NCBI GenBank assembly: GCA_028274465.1
Contig: CM051458.1
Span: 19,669,566 to 19,733,565, forward strand
DNA: 64,000 nucleotides
From: Plantago ovata
Lineage: Eukaryota > Streptophyta > Magnoliopsida > Lamiales > Plantaginaceae
Direction of reading: 5' to 3'
Below are positions 12,702 to 24,505 of the stretch, in pieces. Within the stretch, counting starts at the first letter, position 1, and the number at the start of each line of letters is the position of its first letter. The notes under the pieces are model-generated. The model was not told where the DNA came from. It searched no databases and saw only the letters and a list, made by a program, of their open reading frames with translations. Made by a program: the position numbers and the translations under genes.

Positions 12702-14273
12702 TGTTAGGAAACATGTAATTTTGATGAGCAATTAACCATGCTAAATTAAGGAAAGTCCAGTAACTAGTACTCTTAAGGTCCATAGGAATTTAGAATTTTA
12801 AGGACATTGTAAAAGAGGAACGTTTCTGAAGACTTAGAGTAGGTGCTAGATAGGTTGGTTTTTTCGATTACGATGTATCTTGTTTTCTGAAAAGAAATAC
12901 AACCTATTGAAGCATTTGCTGATGATGTACTTTGTTTACACAACAAACTATTGAAGCATTTAGAACCGTTCAGAAACTTGAAGAATTCGATGATCTGAAG
13001 ACTAGAAGATTTCTGAAGACTGGTATATACAAACGCACATGTTGCTCAGAAAGTGGAAACTTCAGCAACAGCATTGCATAAGTGAAAATCTAAACGACAG
13101 AGTAGGTTGTGCTTGCTGAAACTGAGACTGACCACTTGCTGATGGAACATTTGTGACCTCTTGCTGAAATTACTTGTACTTGCGCTCCAATGTACTGTTT
13201 GAATTTCATTCAAATAGGCATTAAATGCAAAGCATGCACGCGAAGGACATGAAGACTAGAAAACAAACAAGGACGCTGCTGAAAGTACAAAAGCAAGATA
13301 GTGACATCTTAAGGAACAAAAGCCTTAGAATTTAAAATTCAAACGACTCCTTATTTTCACTATAAATAGAGGTCATCCGGCAAAGAGTTGAAGTGTGTCA
13401 ACAACGTGATCATACTCTCACTTGTGCTTAAACTCACATACCATTCAATACTCTTTACTGCCATTGATCCGTTCCAAGACTTAAAGCTTGAAAAAGCTAC
13501 TTGTGAAGAAGTAGAACTTACACGGCTAAGAAATTAGTTAAGTGTTCTTTCTTTCTTTCGAACAAGAACAAGTCTTGACACCAGAAACAATCAAACTTGT
13601 CTACTGCAAAGTATTCAAAGTTTTGTTTCTTAGATTACTTGTTGTAACTGAATAAGTTATAATTAAGTTATCTCATCCCAAACCTCTCTAACTGAAAATA
13701 CACCCTTTCAGGCGTGATATTCAGGGGGAACTTAATCAAGCATAGTGTTGCTGATTAAAAGTACAAGTTTGGTGGAGAAAAAGGTTTTGTTCTCTAGTTA
13801 GGTTGGAAACGAAGCAAGTGTGCTTTGGTTTCTGTTTGGATCGCTCTAGATAGGTGTTGTAAGGAACCTCAATCTTATCTTAGTGGATTTAGTCCTAGAA
13901 AGGACAAAGTGGATTAGTTGAGAGATTACGCCACTCTCAGATACCACTATAAAAAGTGTTTGTGTGATTTACTTACTGTACTTAGTTTTCAGCAAAACAT
14001 ATCTATCTGTACACAGTCACTCACATCACTTGCGGAAACTATCACTCATTCTCAAAGCACTTATTGTATCAAAGACTTCCGCTCTCTGATTTTAAGTATC
14101 AGCAAACCTAGTTACTGAGAAGTAACTTGCGCTTGCTGAGAAAGTTAAGTATCAACAAACTCATTACTGAAAAGTAATAAGTACTTGCTGAGAAAGTTTT
14201 TAAACGACGAAAGTTTGAAACGACTATTCACCCCCCCCCTCTAGTGTTTTCTTGTTGTTTAAAGGGACCAACA
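12702..14273 (+). repeat. 3' LTR of SIRE-like copy 1
   Basis: Begins TGTTAGGAAACATG directly after the polypurine tract and ends GGGACCAACA. It aligns along its whole length with the two LTRs of the complete element but is clearly more diverged and about 110 bases shorter. A TATA box, TATAAATA, lies at 13361-13368. Confidence 0.9.
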
Positions 14274-14573
14274 CAATTGCGTCACGCAACTCTTGGGTGT
14301 TAAATCTAATTTAACCAGACGCTCTACATATTGTACCTATCGAGGTCGCTAGATACAATATGCAGTAAGTTATAACCATAGGCTTACTCTAATCTGACGA
14401 TCACTGCGAGTCTGCAAGAAGAGGTCGCCAATACAGGGAAACGCAATGAAAGTTCAGAATTAAAGCACCCCATGGAAAGCATCTCAGAAACACATACGTA
14501 TACATATTTCTGCACTTATATTGGTTGGGGCTTGTAGCTTCAGGGTTGTTATCAGTCATCTACAAACAAATAA

Positions 14574-14726
14574 GGGCGCCGACTACCCATCATGCATGAG
14601 CGGTCTACACGTAATGGATGCTGCCTATCCATTCTAGTTCTAAACGCGGTCAAGCACATAATGGGCGCCGCCTACCCATACATAAAAATATGTGGTCTGA
14701 CAAATAAGAGGGTGCCGCCTACCCTC
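14574..14726 (-). repeat. Array of four covarying hairpins in element A leader
   Basis: Units lie at 14574-14588, 14614-14632, 14661-14679 and 14708-14726. Arms are ATGGAT/ATCCAT and GAGGGT/ACCCTC (fully paired) and ATGGGC/ACCCAT, around the core GCCGCCT or one-base variants of it. The same GCGGTC-like word follows each unit. This is the counterpart of the array in element B, here about 0.8 kb from the primer site. Confidence 0.75.
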
Positions 14727-15232
14727 GCATGCATAGCGGTCGAACGGAAAGTAAAATACGTGGTATTTAAACATGCATTGTCAAACAATAGCATATCGAG
14801 CAAACAAACAAGTAGTAGCCTATGTGGATGCCAAATGACTTCATAATTTCATTATGAAAATTATAATCCCATACTTATAATCTCTATGAAAAATTGAAAA
14901 TTTGGACTAGATTGAAAAATCGAAAATTCTCTATTGACCACGTAGCAATTTTCAAAAACCCGAAGAACTCAATTGTAATTTTCCAAACCTTGGAGGTGTT
15001 AATTCAAAATTCAAATGTAGAAAGACTTATTTGTAATAAATAATAAATTGATAAATTACAAATAAGCCCCTCAACTTAATACTAATTAAATTTAACCCCT
15101 CTAGTTAATAATAATTACAATTAAATCATATTTATATTCCAAATATAAAATTCAATACTCAAAATTACTAAAAATTCGATTCGATTTTGGGTCCAACACG
15201 AAAAAATTAAATAAATATATATAGTAATATAC

Positions 15233-15257
15233 GGGGACGGGATCGAATCCCGTCCCC
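15233..15257. repeat. GC-rich inverted repeat in element A leader
   Basis: An 11-base arm GGGGACGGGAT and its exact complement ATCCCGTCCCC are separated by CGA, in otherwise AT-rich sequence about 260 bases from the primer site. Confidence 0.85.
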
Positions 15258-15277
15258 TAGGGCGCCTACACGCAGGC

Positions 15278-15280
<3 letters not shown>

Positions 15281-15368
<88 letters not shown>

Positions 15369-15382
15369 TTTTTTTTTTTTTT
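15281..15382. repeat. (AT)n microsatellite followed by a T run
   Basis: About 85 bases of pure AT dinucleotides, then about 15 T. Simple-sequence DNA within element A; frames across it are artefacts. Confidence 0.95.
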
Positions 15383-15513
15383 GAAAAATATAAATTCTAA
15401 ATTTATATAAAAATAAAACTTTCAAAAATCGAATTAATCATAGAATCAATTGCATCCACATAAACTACATAATCACATAACATATATACGTATATACATA
15501 ATCAATTAACCTC

Positions 15514-15525
15514 GCTCGGATACCA
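15514..15525 (-). other. Primer-binding site of element A (one mismatch)
   Basis: The minus strand reads TGGTATCCGAGC against the canonical TGGTATCAGAGC. Its position next to the LTR edge supports the call. Confidence 0.7.
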
Positions 15526-15526
15526 C

Positions 15527-17643
15527 TATAAGAAATTTGGTCAGAGTTACCCCTAGGGTACGCAGCGGAATTTTAAAAAAATTCTTAACATGCAGGTTAA
15601 TTGATCATGCATATAACGTATATAATAAACACATTAATCAGAAGACTTACAATACTCCAATAGCAAGAATAGGTATTGAATCGATATGTCAATCGATGAA
15701 GTCTTCGTAATAGTCTGGTGAATCTTCTCCTTCGTCGAAGTCGAAGATATCTGCAATACCTTGATTATTGCAAGACAATAAAAGTTAGTTTATAGCTCTT
15801 TGAACCTCAACCTTGCTATCCACGGATGAACAACTTATCGGAAAGAATGCTAGGATATTCTTTATGTGGCCAAGAAGATGGGGCGGCGATTTTCCTCCGG
15901 TGGAGAGTGGCGCGCGCGGCTAGGGTGTAGAGGTATGGGAGAGCTTTTTATTTTCTCTAAGAAAGGTAGAATAATTCTCTAAGAATTTGGCATTGAAAAA
16001 GCTCTCTAATGACCTACTTATATAGTAGTCAATAGAAGCCTAAAGAAGATTCTTTTAGACTTCATAAAGGAATAAGAACTCTAATTCTTATTGCACAAGG
16101 AAACCAATTTAAGTCTAGATTCATTCCCAATTAAGTTAGAACTCAATTATGAAAATCTAACTTAACCCTTGACTTCTAATATGGGAAGGAGTCGTAACTC
16201 CCTCCCATACTACTACTACACGCGGCCGGCCAAGGGGGTATGTGGGTCCCAATTTTGGGACCCACTTATAATCCGAAGGCAATTCAAACTCTAAGTAGAT
16301 TTTGCCCATGTGCATATATTAATTCTAAATTAATATATCCTTTCAAATCAGACCTCTATTATATTTCTAAAATATAATCTTTAACTGTATTTACATAAAA
16401 TACAATTAATCAATCAATTCAATTAATAATTCTAAATTATTAATTGAGCCACAAATAATTATAATTAATTCCAAATCAATTATAATTCATCAATCACAAT
16501 TAATTCTAAATTAATTGCGATTCCATCTTCAAGGATATTCGGATAAGCTGAATCACCACATAGTGTGATCCATACGGCCTCATTGTATTAAGCAAGTGCT
16601 ACACTAGGCAACATGGAATTCCTAGACGGTTCCATTTGCAATATTAATACATTATATTAATACATGAGGACGTTTGAGAGGTTTCTCAAAGCAAAACCCT
16701 TTCGTTGTGAAGTCTGTTGCGCTCAACGCGGCGATGGTAACGTCCCTTCATCTGACTGACTCGAATGCATCTAGGATCAGTGATGTGTCTATCCCAATAA
16801 TACATCCACGGGCGTCTTCAGTGAGTTGCTTGGTGCATCCAATATCTATTATGACTATCATAATAATATTGATACGCTGGACAGCGGTTTAACCAATCAC
16901 AACTATGAACGACTATGAGTAGTGCTCTCCTGTGCTACACGTGAGAGATGAATCCTTCACAGAATCACTTATCACCCCCATTTGTATGTAGTCATAATCC
17001 TGGATCGTGTCTTGGGTCAACTGCTTATTCAGAGCTGACATCGATGGGTCCACCAAGAATATGGGGCAACAAATGTGATGATAAAGTCCTGTAAGTCCAA
17101 AGGACGTTTGGCATCACTTCGACAACTTTCCGGTTCCCATAGACACTTCGGTGTAGAGTATACATCGATGGGAGTTTTCAGTGGGTACTTCCATTGTTCG
17201 GTAATCACCCTTCGAGCAACTATGCAGAGTTATGGGAACGTTTCCAGATTGTCTTACAATTCGTTCCGTGGCCGTGGGATCGGCTCACACTTGCTCTAAC
17301 AAGTATAACCTCCACACATACTAGTCTCACCTGGTTCATTCAGACCCCTACATCCGAGATGAACCTCGACTAGGGAGAGTTTGGGATAGATGATAACTCA
17401 CATAGCTCCCATTATCTGTGTGATCGGTCATCTATCCGAGGGGACATGTTTGATATCAATACAGACAGGAATAGAGATATGACATGTTGTATGCCTGGTG
17501 TATATAAATATGAAAGCGATACTCCATAGTCAAACAAACAAACATATATTATATTACGTTGACATGTGTAATAGTACATATATGCCCTTAATAAGGGTTG
17601 TATGCCCTTAATAAAGACTGTCTCTAGGACATATACACTATCA
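15527..17643 (-). repeat. 5' LTR of element A
   Basis: Bounded on the left by the primer site and on the right by the terminal motif GTCTCTAGGACATATACACT followed by ATCA, which matches the end of the element B LTR. The 2.1 kb contain only short chance frames. Confidence 0.65.
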
Positions 17644-17676
17644 CGGCCGATGTGGGAGGCGTACTGGAACGAGGAC
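17644..17676 (+). other. Possible host exon fragment, left piece
   Basis: These 33 bases between the element A LTR and the Tekay element are open in one frame (…MWEAYWNED) and continue in the same frame at 26789 after removing the Tekay element and one TSD. The combined frame ends at TAG 26849-26851 and is followed by T-rich, 3'-UTR-like sequence. I do not recognise the protein. It could be the last exon of a host gene, or simply older repeat DNA that happens to be open. Confidence 0.3.
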
Positions 17677-19405
17677 TGTAACACCCCGTTTTTTTTCCTT
17701 AATATTTAATTATTTATTTAATTATTATTTTATTATTTAATTAATTATTTTAGTTAATTAATTATCAGAGTAAATTATTTATTCGGTAATTAATTAATTA
17801 TTTTCGCGTAAGTTAGTTCGTTTCGTTTCGTTTGGATCAAGCTGGACTATCTGATCTGCTAGCTCTTTTGGCCCATTTCTTTGGCCCAGTCAAGGCCTGT
17901 TGACCGGCCCTTTTGACCCAAAACCCTAACCCTAGTCAGATTACTCCCTCCTCAACTTTCTTCAGCCGTAAAACACATTTAGTAAGAAAAGAAAGAAAGT
18001 TAGAGAGAAAGAAAGAAGAAAGAGAGAGAGAGGAAGAAGGGTATCGATTGCTGCTGCTGCTGTGCGCCGCCGCCGCCTGCTCCGTCACCGCCGTCCGGTC
18101 CAGTCGCCGCCGTGCGCCTTGCCGTCCCGTCCGCCTGTCCCGTCGCTGTTCGTGCCGTGTCGATCGATCGATCGATTCGCCTGTTGTCCTCGCCGCGCCT
18201 TGCTGACCGTTTCGCCGCCGCCGTTCTGTTCGGTCCTGTCTCCTCCGTCCGCGCCGTTGCTGAGCCGCTGCCTTCGATCGATCCGATCTGTCCGGTTCTT
18301 AGCGCCGCCGTTCCGTTCTGTTTGTCTGCCTCTCGCCGCGCCGCCGTTCCCGCTCGCCGCTCCGATCTCGTCCGCCGCCGGTCTTTTCTGTCTCGATCGA
18401 TTGTTCAAACCTTATTTCGATTCGAAGGTTCTCCGTTGTCCGTAAACCCGTAAGCTCATTTCTTGTTGAAGGTCGTTTGCTCGCAAGCTGAGGTGAGTGT
18501 TCACCCTTAAACCTATTATTTGCGAAAAACTGAAAGGCTACGTGATTGTTTGTACCTATTACTGTATACTGTATATTGTATGCTTCCGCGTAAACGTATA
18601 AGTCCTAAGTATGACTTTTGGATTTCTATTTATTGCTACTCTGTTCTGTACTGACCTTTCTGCAGGAACACCTCTCGGTGTTAATTAATTGTATCTGTTG
18701 TTCTGTATCTGTTCTGTTTCTGTGTGACCGGTCGATTAGGTTATGGTTAGGTAGGCTTGGGTAGTAGAGGACTATCGGGTTTGCTTGATCGTGGCCTAGT
18801 CTATTCCCTTTTAGGCGCGAGGCAGAACTCGCTGAGGTCTATTAGGGTCGTAGGATCTGTTTCCCCAAAGTACACGGGGGTTTCTGTTTCTGTCCGGAGT
18901 TATGCATCCTCTGGAGGGAGATATAAGGGCATTCTGGGAGTAGGAGCAATAAGGCGGGCTGCACCAACGGTCTACAACGTTTCTGTTCTGTTAATCTGTT
19001 ATATGTGCTCTGTTCTGTTTGCTCGTTTTTCTGAAAAGGATTTTGTTTTTTTTAAATCGATTACTTTCTGTTTAACTTAGAACCTCACTGAGATCCTTTA
19101 TCTCACACTCTTTTGTTTTTCAAAATTCCTTCCTTCCAGATGCTGCTGAGGATGTGCGTGACTAGGATGCCAGCGACTGAGAGAAGGGTCTGGGGTGTCA
19201 CGGGTTTCTTTTCAAAATAAGAAGATACACTTTTATTGTCTTCATTCGTTGTTCATTCAAACTTGAGTTGTCATTGGATATTATTTATTATGGTTAGCGT
19301 CAAAGTTTATTTTTGGCATTTATTGCCGACCGTTGTTATTAAAGTATTTTTCGATTTTCCTTTTTTCAAGAAAATATTTTGTTTTCAAAAACCGGTACCG
19401 TTACA
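17677..19405 (+). repeat. 5' LTR of Tekay element
   Basis: Starts TGTAACACCCC after TSD AGGAC and ends GTTACA before the primer site. It contains a strongly GC-rich block (about 18040-18420, CCG/CGC words) that produces long but meaningless frames on both strands. Confidence 0.95.
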
Positions 19406-19407
19406 GT

Positions 19408-19419
19408 TGGTATCAGAGC
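19408..19419 (+). other. Primer-binding site of Tekay element
   Basis: TGGTATCAGAGC, complementary to initiator tRNA-Met, two bases after the LTR. Confidence 0.95.
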
Positions 19420-19779
19420 TTGAGTTCAAACTCGAGCTTGCTAGGATAGGATCTTTTGACCTTTGGGGTGTGTGTGAGGGTCCGAGTCGCTGGTTAGGTC
19501 TTGTATTTTCTGTTGCTTTTCTGATTCGAGTCTTACGTACTAACCCTGAACCGTCTCTTCATCTTCTTTGTTCTGTTTCTGACTACCTCTGACCCGTTCT
19601 GAGACTGTTGACCTTCCGTGGTTGTTTGATTCTGACGAAGTTATTGACTAGTTAACTACGCGTGTGCTTACAGATAGGTATGAGTTCTGAGAAGAGGGTT
19701 ATTCGTTATCGTCTAGTCGAAGGAGAATTTAACCCGTTATACCTCCGTTCCTGTTGTTGGTGCTTACCCTGGATTCGTG

Positions 19780-20202
19780 ATGGATAGAGTCGTGCATGAA
19801 CGTGATCACTACTGGCTGGAGAACTTTAAGCTTCGAGATGTGATAGCAACGAAGGAAGCAGAGATCGGATTTCTGAAGACGGCCTTACGCGCCGCAAAGG
19901 AGCACTCTGGCTTTGTTACGTTAACCGCGTCCAATGTTGGCAATCGGATTCGCAGGAGGAAGGCTCGGAGGACGTTCCCCGAGGGTTGCGGACCATCCCG
20001 TAGAGGAAAGAGTGAAGACGAAGAAGAATCCGAAGAAGATCCCGAGGAGGACTCCTCTGAGGGAGAAGGAGGAGATGCTCACGTGCCCGAGGGACGTTCC
20101 GAGGATGATAGCGAGGACGCTATTAGGATAGTTACCTTTTCGAGCTCGTACCGAACTTCTTTGTTTCTGCCAAGCGAGTTTTCTTTTAGTTCAGCCGACT
20201 GA
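19780..20202 (+). CDS. Leader ORF upstream of gag in the Tekay element
   Basis: A 140-codon frame in the leader between primer site and gag. The N-terminal 35 residues are charged and helix-prone, coiled-coil-like. The middle is a run of Glu/Asp/Ser (EDEEESEEDPEED-type) and the C-terminus is Ser/Phe-rich. I recognise no family. It could be translated from the genomic RNA, or be the decayed start of an older, longer gag. Its length and skewed composition are seen; a function is not inferred. Confidence 0.35.
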   Translation: MDRVVHERDHYWLENFKLRDVIATKEAEIGFLKTALRAAKEHSGFVTLTASNVGNRIRRRKARRTFPEGCGPSRRGKSEDEEESEEDPEEDSSEGEGGDAHVPEGRSEDDSEDAIRIVTFSSSYRTSLFLPSEFSFSSAD

Positions 20203-20493
20203 GACTGCTTATGCTTTTCCGTTTATTTGACTCTGTGGTTTTCTGTTTTCCTCGCTAAGACGAGTAGAGACCGTTTTTCTTTTGTTTTATTGCATGCTTG
20301 ACTGTTTTGAGACTTCGTTGTTTTCTTGTTTTTGCTTTTTGTTTTAAAGTTCAAGGCATGTTTTCTTCTTCACTGCTCAGTTATACCTGTTGTAGAAGAT
20401 TAAGTACTGGCCTTAGTTCCTTGTTTTTCTGCTCTTCTCTAGTTAGAGATTCGAGGTTGTTAAATCAACTGCTAAGTAGTGCCCTTTGTTAGA

Positions 20494-21785
20494 ATGAGTC
20501 GCAGAAACACTCGTGGTGCCAGCAGCAATGGAAGTGGAGACGATCAGCACGCTGAAAATGGAGACCAAGTGGACCGTATCATCGCTGCTCTGGGAATTTC
20601 AGCGAAACCATTCGCCGTGCTGGACCACCAACACCGCCTGTTCAGCCTCCGCCACCACCACCGATCCAGACCATCGATCAAGCTGCGGAGCGATTCACTC
20701 GATTTCATCCTGAGAGGTTCGAGGGAACACCAGATCCCCGTAAGGCTGAGCTCTGGATCGAAGGTATGGAGAATTTATTCTCGATCCTGCACTATCCGGA
20801 CGAGAGGAAGATCGAGCTTGCTGCTTTCCAGTTCGTGGGAGCCGCCAGGAACTGGTGGAGAACTGTGAATGCGAGATGGAGGCAAGAGGGAGTTGCTCGT
20901 ACCTGGGAGAATTTCACCAAGGACTTTATGGACAAGTACGTGCCTCGCCTGGTTCGCGAGAACCGGAGAGATGAATTTCAAGCTTTGGTGCAAGGGAACA
21001 TGGATGTTGCCGACTATGACTCGGAGTTTACCCGGTTACTGAAGTACGTACCGCATTTCCAGGATGATGAACGAGAGAAGGTTCGTCACTTTGTGAAGGG
21101 ACTCAACTCTGAGATCCGGTACAGTCTATTTGGGACCAATATGCCTACCTATCTCAAGGTTGTCGAACTCGCCTCCGAGGTAGAGAGTGGTCTCAAGGAG
21201 ATTAAGATGGCTGATAAGTCATACTCGAGCAAGAGGAGCTACTCTAGTTCTTCTGGGAGCCATGGAGGAGGAAGCCAATCTGGGTATAAGCGGGAGAATC
21301 GAGGAGGATATCAATCTGGATATCAGGCACCACCGGCGAAGTATTCCCGTACTCAGCATGACAACCGCTCTCGCAACACTACTGGAGGGTCTGGGCAGTC
21401 ATCCCAGGCAAGGAAGAACTGCAACTACTGTGGAGGAGTCAACCACGATGAGCACAACTGCTGGAAAAGACAGGGCTTATGCTTGGCTTGTGGGAGTAAG
21501 GATCACAAGATTAGCCACTGTCCGAACCGTCATGCCATTGTCAAGGGAGGAAGATCAGGGGACTATGCTCCGAGAAATGATGGAAAGGGTACTATGGCGA
21601 AGCCCCGAGTTTTCAGCATAGACGGTCATGAAGTTCCTGACACCGCAAATGTGGTTGAAGGTACGCTACTGATCGCTCAAACTCCTTCTAAAGCTTTATT
21701 TGATCCTGGTGCTACGCATTCATTATTGCTGAAGTATTTGCTGAATCACTCGCTTTACCATACAAAGTATTACCCTACGCTTTAG
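20494..21785 (+). pseudogene. Tekay gag with two zinc knuckles and start of protease
   Basis: The ATG at 20494 (MSRRNTRGASSNGSGDD) begins gag. A frameshift near 20610 moves the reading to the frame of 20766-21785, which carries the retrotransposon gag core (GAARNWWRTV, then MDKYVPRLVRENRRDEFQAL) that builds the virus-like particle. A Ser/Gly/Tyr-rich linker follows. Two CX2CX4HX4C knuckles are at about 21418-21459 and 21481-21522 (CNYCGGVNHDEHNC and CLACGSKDHKISHC), for RNA binding. The frame runs into the protease site FDPGATHS, where the usual DSGA/DTGA is DPGA, and then breaks after a probable one-base deletion near 21723. In this clade gag and pol normally form one polyprotein. Confidence 0.85.
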
Positions 21786-21789
21786 AAGT

Positions 21790-23152
21790 ATGTACGCCTT
21801 TGGGAGCTAGTCTCATCACTAAGAAGTTCGTCGAGCGATGTGAGATTTCCATCCTAGAAAGAACTTTCCCTTCTGACCTAATATTTCTACCTCTGTCAAC
21901 CTACGATGTTATTTTGGGCATGGATTGGCTGTCCGAGCACTACGCGCAACTGGATTGTCAAACCAAGGCAATATCCCTGGGAAAACCTGGAGAGGAGAAA
22001 GTCGTATGGAAAGGTGATAAGAGAAAGGATGAGAAGTTTTTACTGTCTGCCATGGAAGCTAGGAGGCTGTACGTGAAGGGTGCTACCTGCTTTTTGGCAT
22101 ATCTGATCAATAAACCCAAAGATCAGCCAAAAATCGAGGAAGTCAGGGTGGTTAAGGAGTTCAAGGGTGTTTTCCCTGAGAAGCTGGATTCCGTACCCCC
22201 TGAACGAGAGGTGGAGTTTAGCATTGATCTGGTACCTGGCACTGCACCAATATCGAAGTCACCGTATAGGATGGCACCTGCTGAGCTCAAGGAGCTGAAG
22301 ACTCAACTGCAAGACCTGGTGGATAACGGTTTTGTGAGACCTAGTTCGTCACCTTGGGGATCACCGGTTCTGTTCGTGAAGAAGAATGATGGTACTATGA
22401 GGATGTGCATCGACTATCGAGGCTTGAATCAAGTCACTGTCAAGAACAAGTACCCCCTGCCCCGTATTGAGGAACTTTTCGATCAGTTGGAAGGTTCGAA
22501 GGTTTACTCAAAGCTTGATCTGCGACAAGGCTATTATCAATTTAGGGTAAGGGAAGAAGACATACCTAAGACTGCCCTAAACTCGAGGTATGGGCATTAC
22601 GAGTTCGTAGTGATGCCTTTTGGCCTTACGAATGCCCCGGCTGTGTTCATGGATTTGATGCACCGAGTTTTTCAGCCGTATCTAGATCAGTTTGTTGTTG
22701 TTTTCATCGATGACATTCTCGTTTACTCAAAATCTGAAGAGGATCATGAGAAACATCTTCGAATTGTCTTGGAAACTCTTCAGAACAACAAATTGTATGC
22801 CAAATTCAGCAAGTGTGAATTTTGGCTAGATAAGGTAGCCTTCTTAGGGCACATTATCTCTGGAGAAGGTTTGGAGGTTGACCCGTCGAAGATTGAGTCG
22901 ATAGTCAATTGGAAGAGACCCGAATCTGTCACTGAAGTGAGAAGTTTTCTTGGTTTGGCTGGTTACTATCGCCGTTTTGTGAAGGATTATTCGAAGATAG
23001 CTGGACCCTTGTCCTCTTTAACAAGGAAAAATCCTAAGTTCGTATGGAGTGACAAGTGTCAGGAAAGCTTCGAGGAGCTGAAGAAGAGGCTGACCACCGC
23101 GCCGATACTAGCTCTTCCCGAGGGAACCAAACGACTTTATAGTCTACACTGA
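21790..23152 (+). pseudogene. Tekay pol: protease end and reverse transcriptase
   Basis: The frame of 21800-23152 encodes the C-terminal protease part ([17 protein letters not shown]) and a complete Ty3-type reverse transcriptase. The RT runs from the PYRMAP motif through [31 protein letters not shown] and [12 protein letters not shown] to the catalytic FIDDILVYS, and on to [12 protein letters not shown] at the connection domain. The catalytic aspartates are intact. The frame ends early because of one extra A in the run at about 23128-23130; the next frame carries RNase H. Confidence 0.9.
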
Positions 23153-23513
23153 TGCTTCAAAGGAAGGTTTGGGTTGTGTACTGATGCAACGAGAAAAGGT
23201 GATCGCATATGCTTCGAGAAAACTGAAGCCATATGAAAGAAATTACCCAACCCATGACCTTGAACTAGCTGCTACAGTCTTGCGTTGGAAAGTGGAGACA
23301 CTATCTTTATGGTCCTGAGTTCACTATCCTCACGGATCATAAGAGCTTGAAGTACGTGTTTACCCAAAGGAGTTAAACATGAGACAACGACGATGGATGG
23401 AGTTTCTGGGCGATTACACCTGTACCATTCGATACCACCCGGTAAGGCCAATGTGGTCGCAGATGCTTTAAGTCGTAGGGTACACGTGTCAAATCTCGAA
23501 GTATCCAACTGTC
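23140..23513 (+). pseudogene. Tekay RNase H, frameshifted
   Basis: The segment starts with the RNase H signature [16 protein letters not shown], followed by [20 protein letters not shown] and DLELAA. Later motifs (LTDHKSLKYVFTQ, RRWMEFLGDY, ANVVADALSRR-like) lie in other frames, so at least two more single-base indels are present in about 370 bases. It degrades the RNA strand of the hybrid during reverse transcription. Confidence 0.8.
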
Positions 23514-24500
23514 GTGTATGTTCGCCAATATCACTTGAGATATGAGTTGGCAAGAAAGATTCTTGAGGCTCAAGAACATGACGAGGAGCTTCAGGATATC
23601 AAGGCACATATTACTGAGCCTCGAAATGCGAAATTCTCTATTGATGAGAATGGAGCTCTAAGGTTTCAAGGTAGATTGTGTGTGCCTTCTGATGAAGAGC
23701 TTAGACGATTAATTTTGGAGGAAGCTCATAAGTCTAAGTATTCGATGCATCCTGGAGGAAACAAGATGTACGAGGATTTGAAGAAGGTTTACTGGTGGAC
23801 CTATATGAAACGAGATGTTGCACAGTTTGTGCAAAGTTGCTTAGTCTGCCAGCAAGTGAAGGTTGAGCACCAGAAACCGGGAGATTTACTACAACCACTT
23901 GAGATTCCACAGTGGAAGTGGGAGATGATCACTATGGATTTTGTGACTGGTTTACAGGTAGCCAGGGGTTGGTTTGATAGTGTTTGGGTTATTGTCGATA
24001 GATTGACAAAATCGGCACATTTTCTACCCGTTTAAAACTACCTACACATCCGAGAAATTAGCTGAAGTCTACCGCGATGAGATAATTAGGCTTCATGGTA
24101 CTCCAGTGAGCATTGTCTCTGATAGGGATCCAAAGTTTGTCTCGAGATTTTGGAAGCAAGTACATGAGGGCTTAGGTACTAAGTTGAATTTAGTACCGCA
24201 GCACATCCGCAGACGGATGGTCAATCCGAAAGGACCATTCAAACTTTAGAAGATCTTCTGAGATTGTGTGTGCTAGATCACCAAGGAAGTTGGGCACAGC
24301 ATTTGCCATTGGTGGAGTATGCTTATAACAACAGTTATCAAGCATCGATTGGTATGGCACCGTTCGAGGCGCTGTATGGTCGGAAGTGTAGATCCCCACT
24401 GTATTGGGATTTGGAGGACCGACTTTCTACCCCAGTAGCTGGAGAGAGGTCTCTCAACGGGATGATACAAGAAACCTTGGAAAAGGTTAGGCTTATCGAG
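23514..24500 (+). pseudogene. Tekay integrase, zinc-binding and core domains
   Basis: The HHCC zinc-binding motif is complete (EEAHKSKYSMHPGG, then CLVCQQVK). The core has the first aspartate in MDFVTGL, the second in SDRDPKFVSRFW and the glutamate in HPQTDGQSERTIQTLED. Frames switch at about 24032 (an extra T in CCCGTTTAAA), near 24175-24195 and at about 24497. All catalytic residues are readable across the three frames. It inserts the cDNA into the chromosome. Confidence 0.85.
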
Positions 24501-24505
24501 ACCGA

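Larger units (their letters stand above)
7708..14273 (+). mobile_element. SIRE-like Copia element, copy 1 (3' half only)
   Basis: This stretch matches 48427-55240 of the complete SIRE-like element: the post-pol ORF, a short 3' region, a polypurine tract (AAAAAGGGGGAAATT, 12687-12701) and the 3' LTR. Gag, pol and the 5' LTR are absent because element B interrupts it at 7708; they presumably continue beyond the left edge of the window. It is inserted in the internal part of element A at 14274. It carries several nonsense codons and a deletion relative to copy 2. Confidence 0.85.
14274..17643 (-). mobile_element. Element A: minus-strand non-coding LTR element (5' LTR and leader)
   Basis: On the minus strand an LTR (15527-17643) is followed by a tRNA-Met-type primer site with one mismatch (15514-15525) and 1.2 kb of internal sequence, cut at 14273 by SIRE-like copy 1. 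No coding region is visible. The LTR 3' ends and the hairpin array relate it to element B, but the two LTRs are too different to be one element's pair. The first LTR base pair after the primer site reads TA instead of TG, so it is decayed. The internal part also holds an (AT)n run and a GC-rich inverted repeat. Confidence 0.65.

Noticed and set aside
15207..15425. 72-codon minus-strand frame of Tyr-Ile repeats
   Set aside because: Translation of the (AT)n microsatellite.
18085..18408. Long Arg/Ala/Pro-rich frames on both strands (also 17913-18453 and 25271-25829)
   Set aside because: They lie in the GC-rich block of the Tekay LTRs, occur in both LTRs and in several frames at once; composition, not coding.
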